Positions 1 to 11,591 of a stretch of DNA of 64,000 nucleotides are shown here, one piece after another. The translations under genes and the position numbers were made by a program. The notes beneath the pieces were generated by a model. The model ran no database searches and was not told where the DNA came from. It worked only from the letters and a program-made list of their open reading frames with translations. The stretch lies in assembly GCA_023333565.1 (NCBI GenBank), contig JAJKFH010000374.1, forward strand, positions 1,922,001 to 1,986,000, given 5' to 3'. This DNA comes from Puffinus mauretanicus (lineage: Eukaryota; Chordata; Aves; Procellariiformes; Procellariidae). Position 1 is the first letter of the stretch. Every line of letters starts with the position of its first letter.

Positions 1-3000
1 TGCAGACAGTAGTAGTGCATGCACCATGCATCTGCATCTACGTATGTGTCCCTGGTCTCAGCTTCCTCACCCACCCCTGCTCCTGCACCCACTTCTGCAG
101 ATACTGCCAAAACCAGATGTCCTGGGCCCTTGGGCTTCCTGGTCCCCCAGAAAAGCTGTGGACCATTGGCCATTTTCAAAGCACAGCCCTGATGCTCACT
201 GCCATATGTAAGGGAGTGATCACACCACCATCCTAGAGCGGTCAGTGCAGAAAATCAGGAAGAGTCAGGGAAAAACAGTGGAGAGAACACTGATCAATTT
301 AAAATGCATAACTTGTTTGAATTAACATATGCATGGCTTATGTACTTTTAGTTGGGTAGCCAGATACAAATCTTGATTTTCTCCACTGGTCACAGAGCGA
401 GCTCAGCGTCTGGCAGCCTAAATTACTCCTTTACTCCTTTCCTCTCCTACCCGTGTTACGTGCAGACTGGCCTTTGCCCTGTTTCACACGGACCAAACAT
501 TTCAGCTACTCTTGAAGCCTTCTCAGATGTTTCACAGCCTGTGTGAAGCTTCTAGCTCAGAGGTACTGAAGAATATGGTTGAAATACCGAGGTCCTTAAT
601 GAACGGACAGATGGTCCATTGAAAGGTCAGTCCATGGTCTTGGTTGGCCACAGTTTCCTGGGTTCATCGCAGAAGTCTAGAACAAATACCACACACCTAT
701 CCTCTCTCCAGGGCTTCTGGTATTTGTCTCCTTCCTGTCTGCAACCAAGAAGCCCACTGATCAGACGTTTTTTGATCTAGACTTCACCAGAACATGAGAG
801 ATCCTACTGCCACGACCCTTGGGTTGCAGCTCTTCCAACTTCTCCGTGCTGGTGTGGTTTTGTATCAAGCCACAGCCACATCTGCAGCCTCACCACAGAC
901 ACCCACAGGCCTTGTCCACGCGGTGCCCTCACAAGCCACACTGCACTTGCTTTTTTCCTCAGGTCTGCAGGACCAAACCACTGCAAACTCACATGTTCCC
1001 CTCTTTGTCTTTCTTCCTGCCACATCCCAGGCAGCAGCAGCAGCAATAATCATTCCAGGATCAAAACCTGCTTTCTATTATCCAGCTTTGGTTGATGATG
1101 ATGTATGAAGCAGAGAGAAAAGAGACAGCTTGATTTTCATAGGTTAGGTGTTGACCCTGCTGGGCTTAGTGTAGCATGAAACTAGTTTTGACTAGTAAAC
1201 TGAATAAATATGCCAGGGAGGCTGTAGAGCGGCAATATATATGCAGCACTAAGGTGCCATTTTTACAAAATGACTTTGATTCATCAGAGGGCTAAGCTGA
1301 TGCCCAGTGCATTAGAAATCCTGTGAACAGAAGCTCAGGGAAATATTTCAATTCATAATCTCTTTGCAGGAAACAGCTTCCTCTCCTACTTCAAAATGTG
1401 AAACCATTTGGCAGAGCAGCTCAGGGCAAAAACCATGGGACACGGTGCCGCCAGTGAGCCCGAGGGATGCAGCAAGAAGATGAACAAAGGCCTCTCTGCT
1501 GCATTGTCAGGTCTGCAAGAGCCAGGGAAACCACTAGCATTGTAGATGTGGCAGAAAGAGCGAGAGCTGGTTTGTCAGCAATGAAGCATACGTGTCCTGT
1601 GAAATTCAGTCTAGGTGGAAGACGCAAAGTAAGTGGTTGGGAGCTGACCTCTGTGCAGTAGAGGACTTAATAGAAGGGTGATAATTATTTTGGCATTTCA
1701 GCCTGCAGACGCTCTTCACCAGGACCTGTGGTTCCGGGTTGTCCTACAGGGCTCAGTGCTCTGGCAAGGGGCTTTGGCCAGTCGTTCTGCATCTGGACCA
1801 CAGCACCATCCATGGTAGAGAACTAATATCTTGACGAGTTTAAATGTGAGGTGCGCCACAAGGCATGAGGTATTTCCAGTTGAATTCAGAGAGATCTGAA
1901 GCTGATCCTCAGCCTCCCTAACCTCAGGGGTGGCCAAGCCTGTGACTCCAGTCTCAGCCTACCTCAAAGGGCATACCCTGCTCCTTCTTCCGATGGAAAG
2001 GGTGCAGGGAAGGACTCAGTTACAAGGATTTTGATGGATGCACTATGAAAGAAGGACAAACTCATCAGACATTCCACTCAATATACTTTTGAAGCTATAT
2101 CTTCCCTGGCAGGAGCCAAGATGGCCAATCTCTGTGAGTGCTCCAAGCTGGTCAGATGTAATCCCACTCCAGCCTAAGAGCCATACAGTCATTTTTAACA
2201 GGGTGCTGCACTGTCCTTGGTGGAAGCATTCCCTAAAGTATTCTAGCACATCTTGATGAATTATGTGGCATTTTCCTTTAATTCCTGCAGCAGCACGCAG
2301 TAATAACAAAGAAATGCATTTGTCGTCCTCATTTATGCTCTAGTGCCTCACTGTGATTTTTTGGATGGTCCTTGAATACATGGGCTGGGAATTCTGCTAT
2401 CCAAAACTACTACTACTGTTCCCCTCACCATGTTGATTTAAGCTAGAGGTAAAGGAAGAGGAACCAACTTACTTGCACACAATATGGCACGTGCCTACTC
2501 ATAGCCAAAGAACTTAGGCTTAGGCATAAGCAAAAGAAAATCAGGGCTGCTACCATTGCTCTCTTAGACTAGGGACAATAAATAGCTGGACTGAGGTCAG
2601 TGGATTTTGTGGACAATAGGAGACTTGAGAACTTTGATTCATCATTCACTTGGAAAGATAAAATCTATATATATTTTTTTTTTCCTTGGGGCAATGATGG
2701 CTTCCACTGAGGAAAGAGCAAATATAGTACAGAAAAGCTTCTCTTATTGAAATACATTTTTCTATTAAATATAGAGGGCAAAGGAGAAAAAAAGTAGAGA
2801 GGAAGAGATCCTGGCAAAGGTTTATTTAATATAAGCTCCATTTATATTTTTGGTGAGTTACAGGGCATAAATGGAGCATTTTAATGTATTCCATAATGCT
2901 GCAGAAACATGACCTTGAAGTTAGCACAGAAATCTATTTCAGCTTTTCTTTAGCAACCGTGTAGCCTTTCAGAATATGAACTTTAATAGGAGTGGAGTTA

Positions 3001-3402
3001 ACAACCAATCGTCTTCACTCAGGCATGGTCATAATCTGATTCATGAACATATACTCTTCTCTATTACTATTTGTTTAATTTTCCATCCTTTGAAATAAGT
3101 GCTCAAATCCCTATTCTGGCTCCAAGATCAAGACTCAGGGCCCCCGCGTGTTTCATCTGCTTCTGCGCAGGAGAAGCACTTGGGAGAAGTGCAGTACACT
3201 CCAATCACTCACAGAGCTTCTGCTGCCCTGATAAAACTTCCATAGCCCCCAAGTTATTTCTTCCAAAACCAGGCTATCTTGCAATCATTTGCAAGAAAAT
3301 AAAAACAAAATTTTCTTCTTCTGAAATTAATTGAAATGTGTTTACAACTTCAAAAAAAGGTTTTCCCCAAAATGTTTCAAGTTGAAAAAGCCACTAAAAT
3401 TC
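1..3402. other. Non-coding unique sequence, no gene seen
   Basis: No reading frame here resembles a known protein. The longest frames, near 0.8-1.1 kb, overlap on both strands and look like chance. A short (GCA)5 run lies at 1,031-1,045. The stretch from about 2,640 to 2,910 is AT-rich. No recognisable interspersed repeat was seen. Confidence 0.6.
1031..1045. repeat. (GCA)5 microsatellite
   Basis: Five GCA units sit in a row inside otherwise unique sequence. There is no supporting gene context, so I treat it as a simple repeat and not as a coding glutamine or alanine tract. Confidence 0.8.
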
Positions 3403-3418
3403 TTTTTTTTTTTTTTAG

Positions 3419-3637
3419 GGGGAAGAAACAAGTATTTAGGAGACGTATATTTTGGTAGGAGAAAAATACTGTGATGGGAGAAATCATACTGTGCAGAGCG
3501 TGTCGCTGCTCAGCCCACGTTGTACCAGGATGATAGCAGCCATGTCTCATAACAACACACCTAAGAAAAGCAAGAACTTCGGAGCGGTAGATGAACAACT
3601 TGCAAAAATACAAAGAGAATTAAAGAACTGGGAATGA
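3419..3637 (+). other. Weak candidate exon with a 31-codon open frame
   Basis: A run of 14 T followed by AG (3,403-3,418) resembles a splice acceptor. The sequence GTAAGC begins at 3,638 and resembles a donor. Between them, an ATG at 3,542 has a favourable context (GCC before the ATG) and opens 31 codons. The peptide has a basic KKSK patch near residues 8-11 and then a hydrophilic, helix-like C-terminal part ending in RELKNWE. The frame closes with TGA at 3,635-3,637, immediately before the donor-like GT, so if this is an exon the frame does not continue past it unless the true frame differs. A longer in-frame start exists at 3,452. I do not recognise the peptide. It could be a chance frame, a non-coding RNA exon or a short 5' exon. 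Evidence is signal-like sequence only. Confidence 0.2.
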
Positions 3638-4330
3638 GTAAGCCCTGTTCCAATCTACTTGCTGCCTTCTTGATTGATGAAGAGATGCATAGGCCAGCGG
3701 AAAGAAGCAGCATCTCTTGATAAGAAATATTTTACTGCTAGGTTCCTTTTTTGCCTGTCTGTCTGGAGGCAAGTGACAACCCAGCGCACAGTCCTGCACC
3801 TGCTCCAGCAGCATTCGCAGATGTTGTTTTCTCAGCATCACGGGGATCACATCTCAAAGCCCCAACTAGAGGTCTCCTGTGCCGCCCCGTCCGAATCCCC
3901 CCCTTCGCGGCTGACGAGCCCTGCTCAAAGGGGTTGCCCTCTCTTTCACCTTCCAGTCACCCGCTGGCAAATAAAAGGAAAGGGAGAGGAGGCAGAAGGG
4001 AGGAGGGAAGTTGTAGCCAGTGGTGTGAAATGAACAGAGGAGAAAAAGTTACCCACCCAAAAAAACGTACGCAGAGCGAGCGTGGCTGACAAACTGTCAC
4101 TGCTGGTGTCCTTCACTTCCCTCGCTGTCATTTGTAATTCATCAGAAGCAGAGAGAGGACTCAGAATCATATCAGGGTGGCATCTTCCATCACAAGAAAC
4201 TCCATTCTTCTAATTAACTTTCTCACTGACCCGGAGACGAACATTGTGTGTGCGTGTACCGTGTGTGGAGAGAGTCAGAGAGGGATATTGCACTCTGATG
4301 TCTCCACGTTTACGACACTGCTGTTTGATT

Positions 4331-4346
4331 GGGTTGGGGGGGCGGG
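4331..4346 (+). other. Potential G-quadruplex motif
   Basis: The run GGGTTGGGGGGGCGGG can be read as four G-triplets with loops of 2, 1 and 1 bases. Short loops favour stable folding in known quadruplexes. No promoter or gene start was identified beside it, so any role is unknown. Confidence 0.45.
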
Positions 4347-6198
4347 TTTAATTTGTGCCTCTAAAGCATGCATGGATAGGCTTTAAATTTGCTTGAAACA
4401 GAGGTTTCCTTTGCCTGTTGTGATCCGCCCTTGTCTGAAGGAAAACGTGCTTACCGTGCAGTAGCAGCAGTACAGCACGGCACGTAAATCCAGACGATCC
4501 TGAAGGAGATATCTAATTCCCTTTGTCAGAACAACAGACTTCTGGGCCTCACTCCTATGTCACAGATATGACAATAATATGACTCTCATTTTACTCTGCT
4601 GTTGCCAAACCCGCCCCTCATCCCTGTTACAGGCAAACTGACTTACAAGGACAGCCAAAGCAACGCGCCAAGGAGGACAGTGCCAAGTCAGATCAAAGAT
4701 CCAGCTCACCCTGTCTCTTGTCTTTAATAGTGGACAACAATAAGCATTTAGGGAATGGTCTTAAGAAGCCAGTGGGCAAATAGGCATAACCCTCTAGATG
4801 GTTTGCCCAATGGTTTGTAGCACAAGGACAGCCTTAGATTCAGGGGAAGGCGACGTCTTCCTCCGTGCAAGGGATTGAATTGGGGATGGGTCTCAGGAGT
4901 CTGGGGTTGCAAAAACAAAAACAAGGTTTCAAAAGCTTTCAAGGTTTTCCAAAACAAAATTTCAAGGTTTCAAAACTGATCTGCTAAAGCACAGTCAGTC
5001 ATTGCAGAATAAACCTTGGTCTTGAAGAACTGATTTATTATCGATGCCATGGGATGAAATAATTTTTGAATGATCCTTTTGTAATTGAGCAGTAAGATCC
5101 TAATGGATTATAGCCATGCTGGACCTAAATATTAGAGCGAGCTACCTTGGAATCAGTAACTGCCTGGTGCAACAGCCTGGAAATCTTGGGGTGACTTGGT
5201 ATAAATTAACAAGGAGAGGTTTATAATGCATTAAATATGACAATTAATCTCACAGTCAGTGAAGCAGCTTCTCTGTGAGTTATTTTGATGTGAAATTACA
5301 TTTTATTTTACTCTCCCTAAATCTCCTGGTCTCACTCAAGATGCCATAAATTTTATATTCACAACACCAATCAGCAGAGTAAAAACTGTTAAAGAGGAAG
5401 GTAAAAATGCAGTCACTTAAGCAGAAAATAGTTGGCTACAGCAACCTCATACAGTCTACGTCTCTCAGAATCACTTGTTACTTTCAAGGAAGGTGAATTG
5501 GTGGCCACATACTTTATGTTAAGCCTGTCTAGGCTGCAGGCCGCTTCCTAGGGTTGCAAACAATTCTCTATGTAACCCATATGCCATAATGCCAGATTAA
5601 GCTCAGCCAACAGTGCTGCCTCTGCCATGAAGTACAGAGAGCCTTATCAGTTATTATGTTCAATTAGTTTTCCTGTCTAGTTTGAGCAATTACATCTGAG
5701 GACTTTTTTGATGAAATATGCTTACAATACATCCTCCCTTCCAATTTCTCATTGCATGGATAAGATTATTTCTTTATACCATGTATGTGCAGATCAATGG
5801 CAAGGTAAGAACATTGCAGAGCCCCCCATGTCTCTGGAAGGCACTTTAAGAAGTTTATGAGGGCAGTAACTTGTCATTTGACTGGTCATTTGCAGAAGGT
5901 ATATGAAACATAGCCAGGAGAGCAGAGGATGATCTGTTGTTTATTGCAGGAAATTTTATGGGTCCTTCCATGGAGAGAGGTGTTAGAAGCAGGATAACCT
6001 TGGGACTCGTAGGTCCTGCTGAAAACAGGCAGGTGAGATTAAAACCGTTGTCAGTATATGTGCACGTACAGACAGAAATACTGGGAAGAGCCAGTCCATT
6101 GGGAGTTGGGGTCATCTAAAAAGATGGGTAAAGTGGCTACAGTATTTAGATGAATATGGTGTTTACATAAATTTGACTTTGGGGATTGACTGACATAT

Positions 6199-6218
6199 GA
6201 TTGATTGATTGATTGATT
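6199..6218. repeat. (GATT)5 microsatellite
   Basis: Five perfect GATT units are visible. It is a simple tandem repeat in unique sequence. Confidence 0.9.
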
Positions 6219-7144
6219 AGGAGTTTGATTAAGAGAGAGTCGTCCTTGACAGCAGAGTCCCGGTATGGAAGGTCGTGTCTTTTATCTCAAGCACTGACCA
6301 ATATTTCTGGAGGACCAACATTCAGACTTTGGCATCTAAGTGTTCTGTTGGGGTTTCCAGGCTGTTTAATTCACTCAGCTAGAAATAATCCTGGTGTTCA
6401 GCAGGGCATGGCGGGGTGTCTGTTGAGAGGTCATGGATTCATTTATTTAGTCTATAAATTAGGAAAAAATACTGGCCTCAAATGTAAGCAAGACAGATGC
6501 TGAGGAGAGGATTGCAAGCCAAAAACCATTAGCAGGAACTCGCGCACACTGTATCTGTGTATCAGCCTCGGGGGCAGCAGAGCCCAGTCCTGGAGCCCTC
6601 CCGATAGCTGACATGAGATGAAAAGCTCTTCAACAAATGGGCCCTGATTTCACCTGCACTCAGCTACCAAGGGGGCTGTTTCTGAACGGCCAGGTGTGGC
6701 CTTTCGCCCCAAGCTTTGCCAACTTGCACATGGCTGAATGAATCTGCTAAAATGATCAGCTGGGAAATAGCTAATATCATTAAATACCATTTAAGCTGTC
6801 ATTTTTACGTGTAGAGTCAACACCCCTCATGATGAATGGGTCAGCTCACGCCTCAGGGAGCGATCGTTGCAGGTGTGTTGCTGCCTTGGAAAAACATCAG
6901 GGTCTTGGTTTGCCCTGGCTTATATTTAAGACTGCAACACAGTTTATGTAAAGGCAAGATTAGGCCCTGAGGAACGATGTCTGTCATAAGGCGCATGAGA
7001 AAGAATAAAGGAAGAAGCCTGATGTTAGATTCTTGATTTTGCTGAAGTTTCAACACAGCACAAATTCCCCAAGCCCCAGGAAGGAGCACTGAAATTTTCT
7101 TTAGCAGCCTAATGATGTTTGAGGCTATTTTTCTTGTTGCAGAC

Positions 7145-7705
7145 AACTGCACACCAATAGCAACAAAAAAGAGCCTAATGAACCTGCAGAAACGTATGGC
7201 CCTAATGAAGATGAAAGCCTCTCTTCCAGCTACCTTGCCTAGAAACACACAAAAAGGAGGAAATTAAAAAAGAAAAGACAAGGTGCCAGCTGCTTGGAGA
7301 GATTTCAGAAGCACAACTGGATCTGCAAAAAGGAAGAAAAGAAGGAAAGAAAGAAAAAGCTGTTTCCCTGGGGTTCTTCCACAGGACCATTCTTCATTGC
7401 TGCTGAGTCTGCATTAAATGGCGCAGCTGGTTGAAGGGGGAAGGCTTCTGGGTGGAGAGGAATACAGAGACATATATTTTTAATGGGCTCGTAAGTTCCT
7501 GGAGAGAGAAATGAAGAGCTGTTAAGCTTCTTGAGCTGAAAAGTTCTTCTGATTCCAAGGGCCCTGAGTGTTGCATTGCCTCCAGTGATTGTCAGCTCTC
7601 TGCGATCTCCACTCCATTTGTTATTTTATTTGTGTGAGAACAAACAGTCTATCACCTGATAAGATTTATAACTAATGCTGAGCAGGATTGTACAGAAAAT
7701 ACTGA
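7145..7705. repeat. Old tandem duplication, copy A
   Basis: This segment is similar to 8,380-8,965 in the same orientation, offset by about 1,236-1,260 bases. Shared landmarks in order are CTTCCAG (about 7,230), GCACAACTGG (7,311), CATTCTTCATTGCTGCTG (about 7,388), TCTGCATTAAA, AATACA.AGA followed by ATATATTTTTAATGGGCT (7,472-7,489), and TGAAAAGTTC (about 7,537). Spacing differs by small indels, including a purine-rich stretch after GCACAACTGG. Divergence is substantial, so the duplication is old. Neither copy holds a recognisable coding frame or transposon end. The uneven conservation suggests a duplicated cis-regulatory element, which is inference. Confidence 0.75.
7472..7489. promoter_or_regulatory. 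Identical 18-base core, copy A
   Basis: The 18-base string ATATATTTTTAATGGGCT is identical to 8,732-8,749, while flanking sequence differs at many sites. It contains a TAAT homeodomain-type core. A regulatory role is inferred only from this local conservation. Confidence 0.3.
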
Positions 7706-8379
7706 AACTTGTACTGTAAGGCTTGTTGGTTTTTATTGAGGTCTGTTCCAGGATAGCAAGACATTAATATACCAGCTTTCTCCTCTGGAAGCTGCCTTCA
7801 AGGCTCGATTTCTTTTTGCTGGTGGAAGAAGTTTGTCCTTTTATCTCCAGCCCCTCGTGATCTCTTGGGGTGACAGGCAGTTTCTGGGGCTCTTTGACAG
7901 AGTTTTGGGGGCAGGTGAGGCCGGACTGGCAGGAGATGCTGCCTGTCACATTTGAGGTGGGTTGATGGAGCTGTGTGGGAAACCTGCCCGAGCCCCTGTC
8001 CATATACTCGCCAGTGCCACAACACAGAGCTGACATTTCTAAGAGCGAAGACTTTTCACAATATAGCAAAACACTGACTCAGAAGGCCCATAAAAATCAG
8101 TTGCCTAATGGATATGGTTTTCTAATGAAGGGGAATAAAATCATCATCAGCAGACTAAAGTTCTGCCTTCAGCTCTTCTGTTAAAAATCTCCGGGTCACC
8201 CTGAATTTAAGAGCTGAGTTTGAGACGTTATGTGTGGGGGATATTTTGGAATAAGAAGAGCTCTTAAAAAGGATGATTGTTTCTACCATGACTATTCCTT
8301 GCATTGCAGTGGTGCCTTGAGATTTCATTTTCGGACAGGGAGTACATGTGCCAAGTACTGTCCAGACACAAAGCAGCAT
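7706..8379. other. Spacer between the duplicated copies, no gene seen
   Basis: No coding family, transposon or simple repeat was recognised in this spacer. Frames on the minus strand around 7.76-8.07 kb show no conserved motif. Confidence 0.55.
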
Positions 8380-8567
8380 ATGACTGCACAGCCCAGGAGG
8401 ATAACGTATACCTTCGGAAAGAGCAGAAATGTCTGACTTGCTAATAACAATGAAAACACTTTTTCCAGGGACTCTATCTGGAAAATACACGAACAGGAGG
8501 AGGAAATGAAAAGGACAGAGCTCTAAAGCTTAAATACATTTCAAAGGCACAACTGGAGCTGCAGAGG

Positions 8568-8580
8568 AAAAAAAAAAAAA
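8568..8580. repeat. A13 homopolymer in copy B
   Basis: Thirteen A residues lie within a purine-rich stretch of duplication copy B. No retroposed body was recognised upstream, so it looks like slippage expansion and not a poly(A) tail. Confidence 0.75.
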
Positions 8581-8731
8581 GGAAGAGCAAAAGAAAAAAA
8601 AATCCCTGCCTCATCGGGGCTGCTACTACAGGGTCATTCTTCATTGCTGCTGCTGCTGATTCTGCATTAAAAGGTGTAGCTGATTAAAGATTTGGTTTTG
8701 GGGAGGGTTAGGGGTGAGGGAATACATAGAT

Positions 8732-8749
8732 ATATATTTTTAATGGGCT
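8732..8749. promoter_or_regulatory. Identical 18-base core, copy B
   Basis: This is the exact counterpart of 7,472-7,489. The surrounding 40 bases from the shared AATACA start agree at about 34 positions, better than the rest of the duplicated block. A regulatory role is inference. Confidence 0.3.
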
Positions 8750-10225
8750 TGTAAGTTATCAGAAGGAGAAACAAAGGGCTGTTTAACTTGTACAGATGAA
8801 AAGTTCCCAGGACCTTGAATGCTGCAGATGTTTTACCAATTGCCTTTCATCTCTGCAATCTTTACTCCTGTTATGATTTTTATTTGTGCACTGATCAACA
8901 GGAGCTATCTTCTGTTAAGGTTTGTGACAGATATTTGTTGTTCATCCCCAACGCAGACTAAAATATCAGGCAGTATCCTATGCCTTCCTACTGATACCTA
9001 TGATATCTATATAACATACTCTGGTCAAGTACAGGTCACTTTGGCATGGGACTGAAGACACGTAACCACTTCCCACTACACCAATAGACTCTTACACGTC
9101 TGGTTTGATGATACAATAAATCCAGATTTAAAGCTTCCAGTACTGGATCAGGTACACTGTGGCTGCACAATGCAAAATACTGATTTGATGGATGCTTGCT
9201 TCGATAGTTCAAATTTGCTCAAAAAACACTGATGGGCTAACTTTGCATCAGCTGGCTTTCTGCAGAACCTGGTGTTACATCTTCTCCTGCAGTCAGCTTA
9301 AAACCTGGAGAAACTTTACATTGCCCTCTCCAGCTGGTTACAGAGAAAGGCAGCCCTGTTTCCAGGCCAGATTCAGTTCAGCTCAGTCCCTGAGACCAAG
9401 CTGGTCCTGCACATACCTGGTGTGAATGGTCTTGGGACCAAGGGCATAAAGCATTGGCTTGTGAACTCATCTGTGCCTGGAATGCATCACATCAGCACGC
9501 TCACTGCAATGCGAGCCTGCACAGCTACTTATCTTGATCTATGTGTCACATATTGTTGCTTGCTCAAGATATAAAGTGGGGGTAAAATACATCTTGTAGC
9601 TGCATATTTCTTTCTCTCTCAACCGGCAAGATGTTTCTGGCTAGGAAGGTTCATGTGCTGAGAAGCCCAGACTGCAGGCATAATTTTTCCATTAAAAAAA
9701 AAAAAAGACGACACAGGTTTCTTCTTCCCACCTCTCCAGCTCAAGTGGTTTACTGCGATTTAAAATAAACAAAGATTGCTACACAGCAACCTCTCACCTT
9801 CCTCCCCGAGAGCCAGTCTTTGAGACGCGGAGCATGGATAGAAGAATCATTAGAGTGTGATAAATAAACCTATCATGGGGATAACAGAAGTCCTGAGCTA
9901 CATGTATCAGGTAGATGGAAAGAGAAAGAGGTCACACCAGCCAGGTGAAAGGGCAGGGTAGCACACAGCTAACGCTTAAAAAGGAATTAGTTAAAAAAAA
10001 ACCAAACCAAAACAGAGTGAAAATAATCCTCAGAGAGGTGGTAAAGGGGAGAGAGGAGAAGCAAAGACATTTATTCAAGGCAAAAATAATTACAGCAAGC
10101 CAGGGTAGGACGACCGCGTGTGTAGGGACAGCAGGCAAGACAGGGGTGCGCAGCTGCACGCTCCACCTCCCGGCACAGCATCTTTAAAGGCTATGGACCG
10201 CTGCTGTGAGATCCTGCTCAGCGCA

Positions 10226-10242
10226 CAGACAGACAGACAGAC
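10226..10242. repeat. (CAGA)4 microsatellite
   Basis: About four perfect CAGA units are visible in unique sequence. Confidence 0.85.
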
Positions 10243-11575
10243 ACAGCGTGGCACGGTGTTTTTATAACTTTCATCAAAGTCACATTCAGGCTTGGTAATG
10301 GCCTGATGTATTAGCTCAGAAGCCGATGAAACCAGGATTTACATTTCTGTTATAAAAGCATGTTAAACAGAGCCTATCACAGCAGTACCAAATCTGGGAA
10401 AGCTCTTCAGTCCTGGCTGAAAGGTGGGTGGTCCCAGCAGCAGACTGCTTCAGCCCTGTCCCAGCTTTTCACGCATCCTTTCTCCTGTTACCTGGGAACA
10501 TGGGTTTCAGAAGTCTGCTGTAGTCAGTGGGAGAGGCAGCAGAGATCTGAGTAGACAAATAATCTGCGTAACAAGTCTTCAGCAAGCAAAGGCTCCCGCG
10601 GAAGCCGCAGCTTACTAAGTGTCCTCTCATGAGCCACTTGATGTTTTGATACCTGTCCAGACCCACTAGAAAGTGGTTGGATCCCTGTAAATTGATATTT
10701 CCTTGACAAAAAATAGACATAAGAGTGGGGCTGTGCTGCCAGTAGGTAGAATGGAGCAAAGCCTAACATTTTCTGGGAACAAATGCCTCCTATTCGGAGA
10801 GTTTCAGGGACATTAAGCACCAGCAATGGAGGTTCCCAAAGGGTCACAATGGGATGGGTTTGTGAGAGGGAGCTCTGCCTGTCCTGTTACATGTGTAAAG
10901 CAAATACACACCCGCTTCATGAAGTTTTCACACTCAATAGCTTAAGAACCAACATGGGAAAGTTCACCTCAAGGTGAGTAGCAAGATTTTGGCTACAGCC
11001 CTCATGTTGGTGAAGTAATTTGAAAGGGTTCCTTTAACTTTGCAGGCCAAGGTTTCAGCATCCCAATGTCTGCTGGTTCACCCAGCAACTGGAAAACACA
11101 ATGCAGATACAGTCAGCGACCTTAGAGGCCTATCAAATCCAAGGTGCTTTCCCAAGCATTTTCAGCCTGGCTTACACAAAGCTGTACCCCATCTTTGCTT
11201 GCAGAACATGTATGTTCCCAAAAAAGTTTTCCTGCACCTTTGCTAGCAACAAAAACCTCTCCCATGACAGTGATTCTCCTCTAACCTTGATATTGAATAT
11301 GAACTAATTGGAAGCATGATCCCACAGAGAGTGGGATCGTTAATATAACTTTCAATTTTAAAAGGGTTTTCTCAATAATTTATTTAAGTCTGGATCACTA
11401 TTTAATATTGAACACTGATGTGAAATCTACAGAGCATCTGCTTCTCTCCAGTCTGGGACAGAGCTGCAGCAGTGTGGAGGCTCTGTGTGCCTTTACCCTG
11501 GCAAGAAAGCAGACACCAAAGCTGCTAGAAAAATTCACAGCATTTGCACCATCCATAAAACTGCAAAGATAGCAG

Positions 11576-11591
11576 AAAAAAAAAAAAAAAA
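11576..11591. repeat. A16 homopolymer
   Basis: Sixteen A residues are followed by an A/C-rich stretch with more short A runs. No LINE or SINE body was recognised upstream, so its origin is unclear. Confidence 0.7.

Larger units (their letters stand above)
3640..7140. other. Non-coding unique sequence, no gene seen
   Basis: The frames around 3.7-4.2 kb overlap one another on both strands and match no family I know. The stretch holds a G-rich quadruplex-like run at 4,331-4,346 and a (GATT)5 repeat at 6,199-6,218. No transposon was recognised. Confidence 0.6.
8380..8965. repeat. Old tandem duplication, copy B
   Basis: This is the second copy of the block at 7,145-7,705. Matching landmarks include TTTCCAGG (about 8,463), GCACAACTGG (8,547-8,556), CATTCTTCATTGCTGCTG (about 8,635), ATATATTTTTAATGGGCT (8,732-8,749), TGAAAAGTTC (about 8,797) and a weaker match through TATTTGTG (about 8,880). 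It has gained a 13-A run (8,568-8,580) and an extra TGC unit inside the CATTGCTGCTG segment relative to copy A. No coding frame or transposon end is seen. Confidence 0.75.

Noticed and set aside
11576..11591. A16 run as a possible poly(A) tail of a processed pseudogene
   Set aside because: No upstream sequence resembling a spliced gene or a LINE/SINE body, and no target-site duplication noticed.
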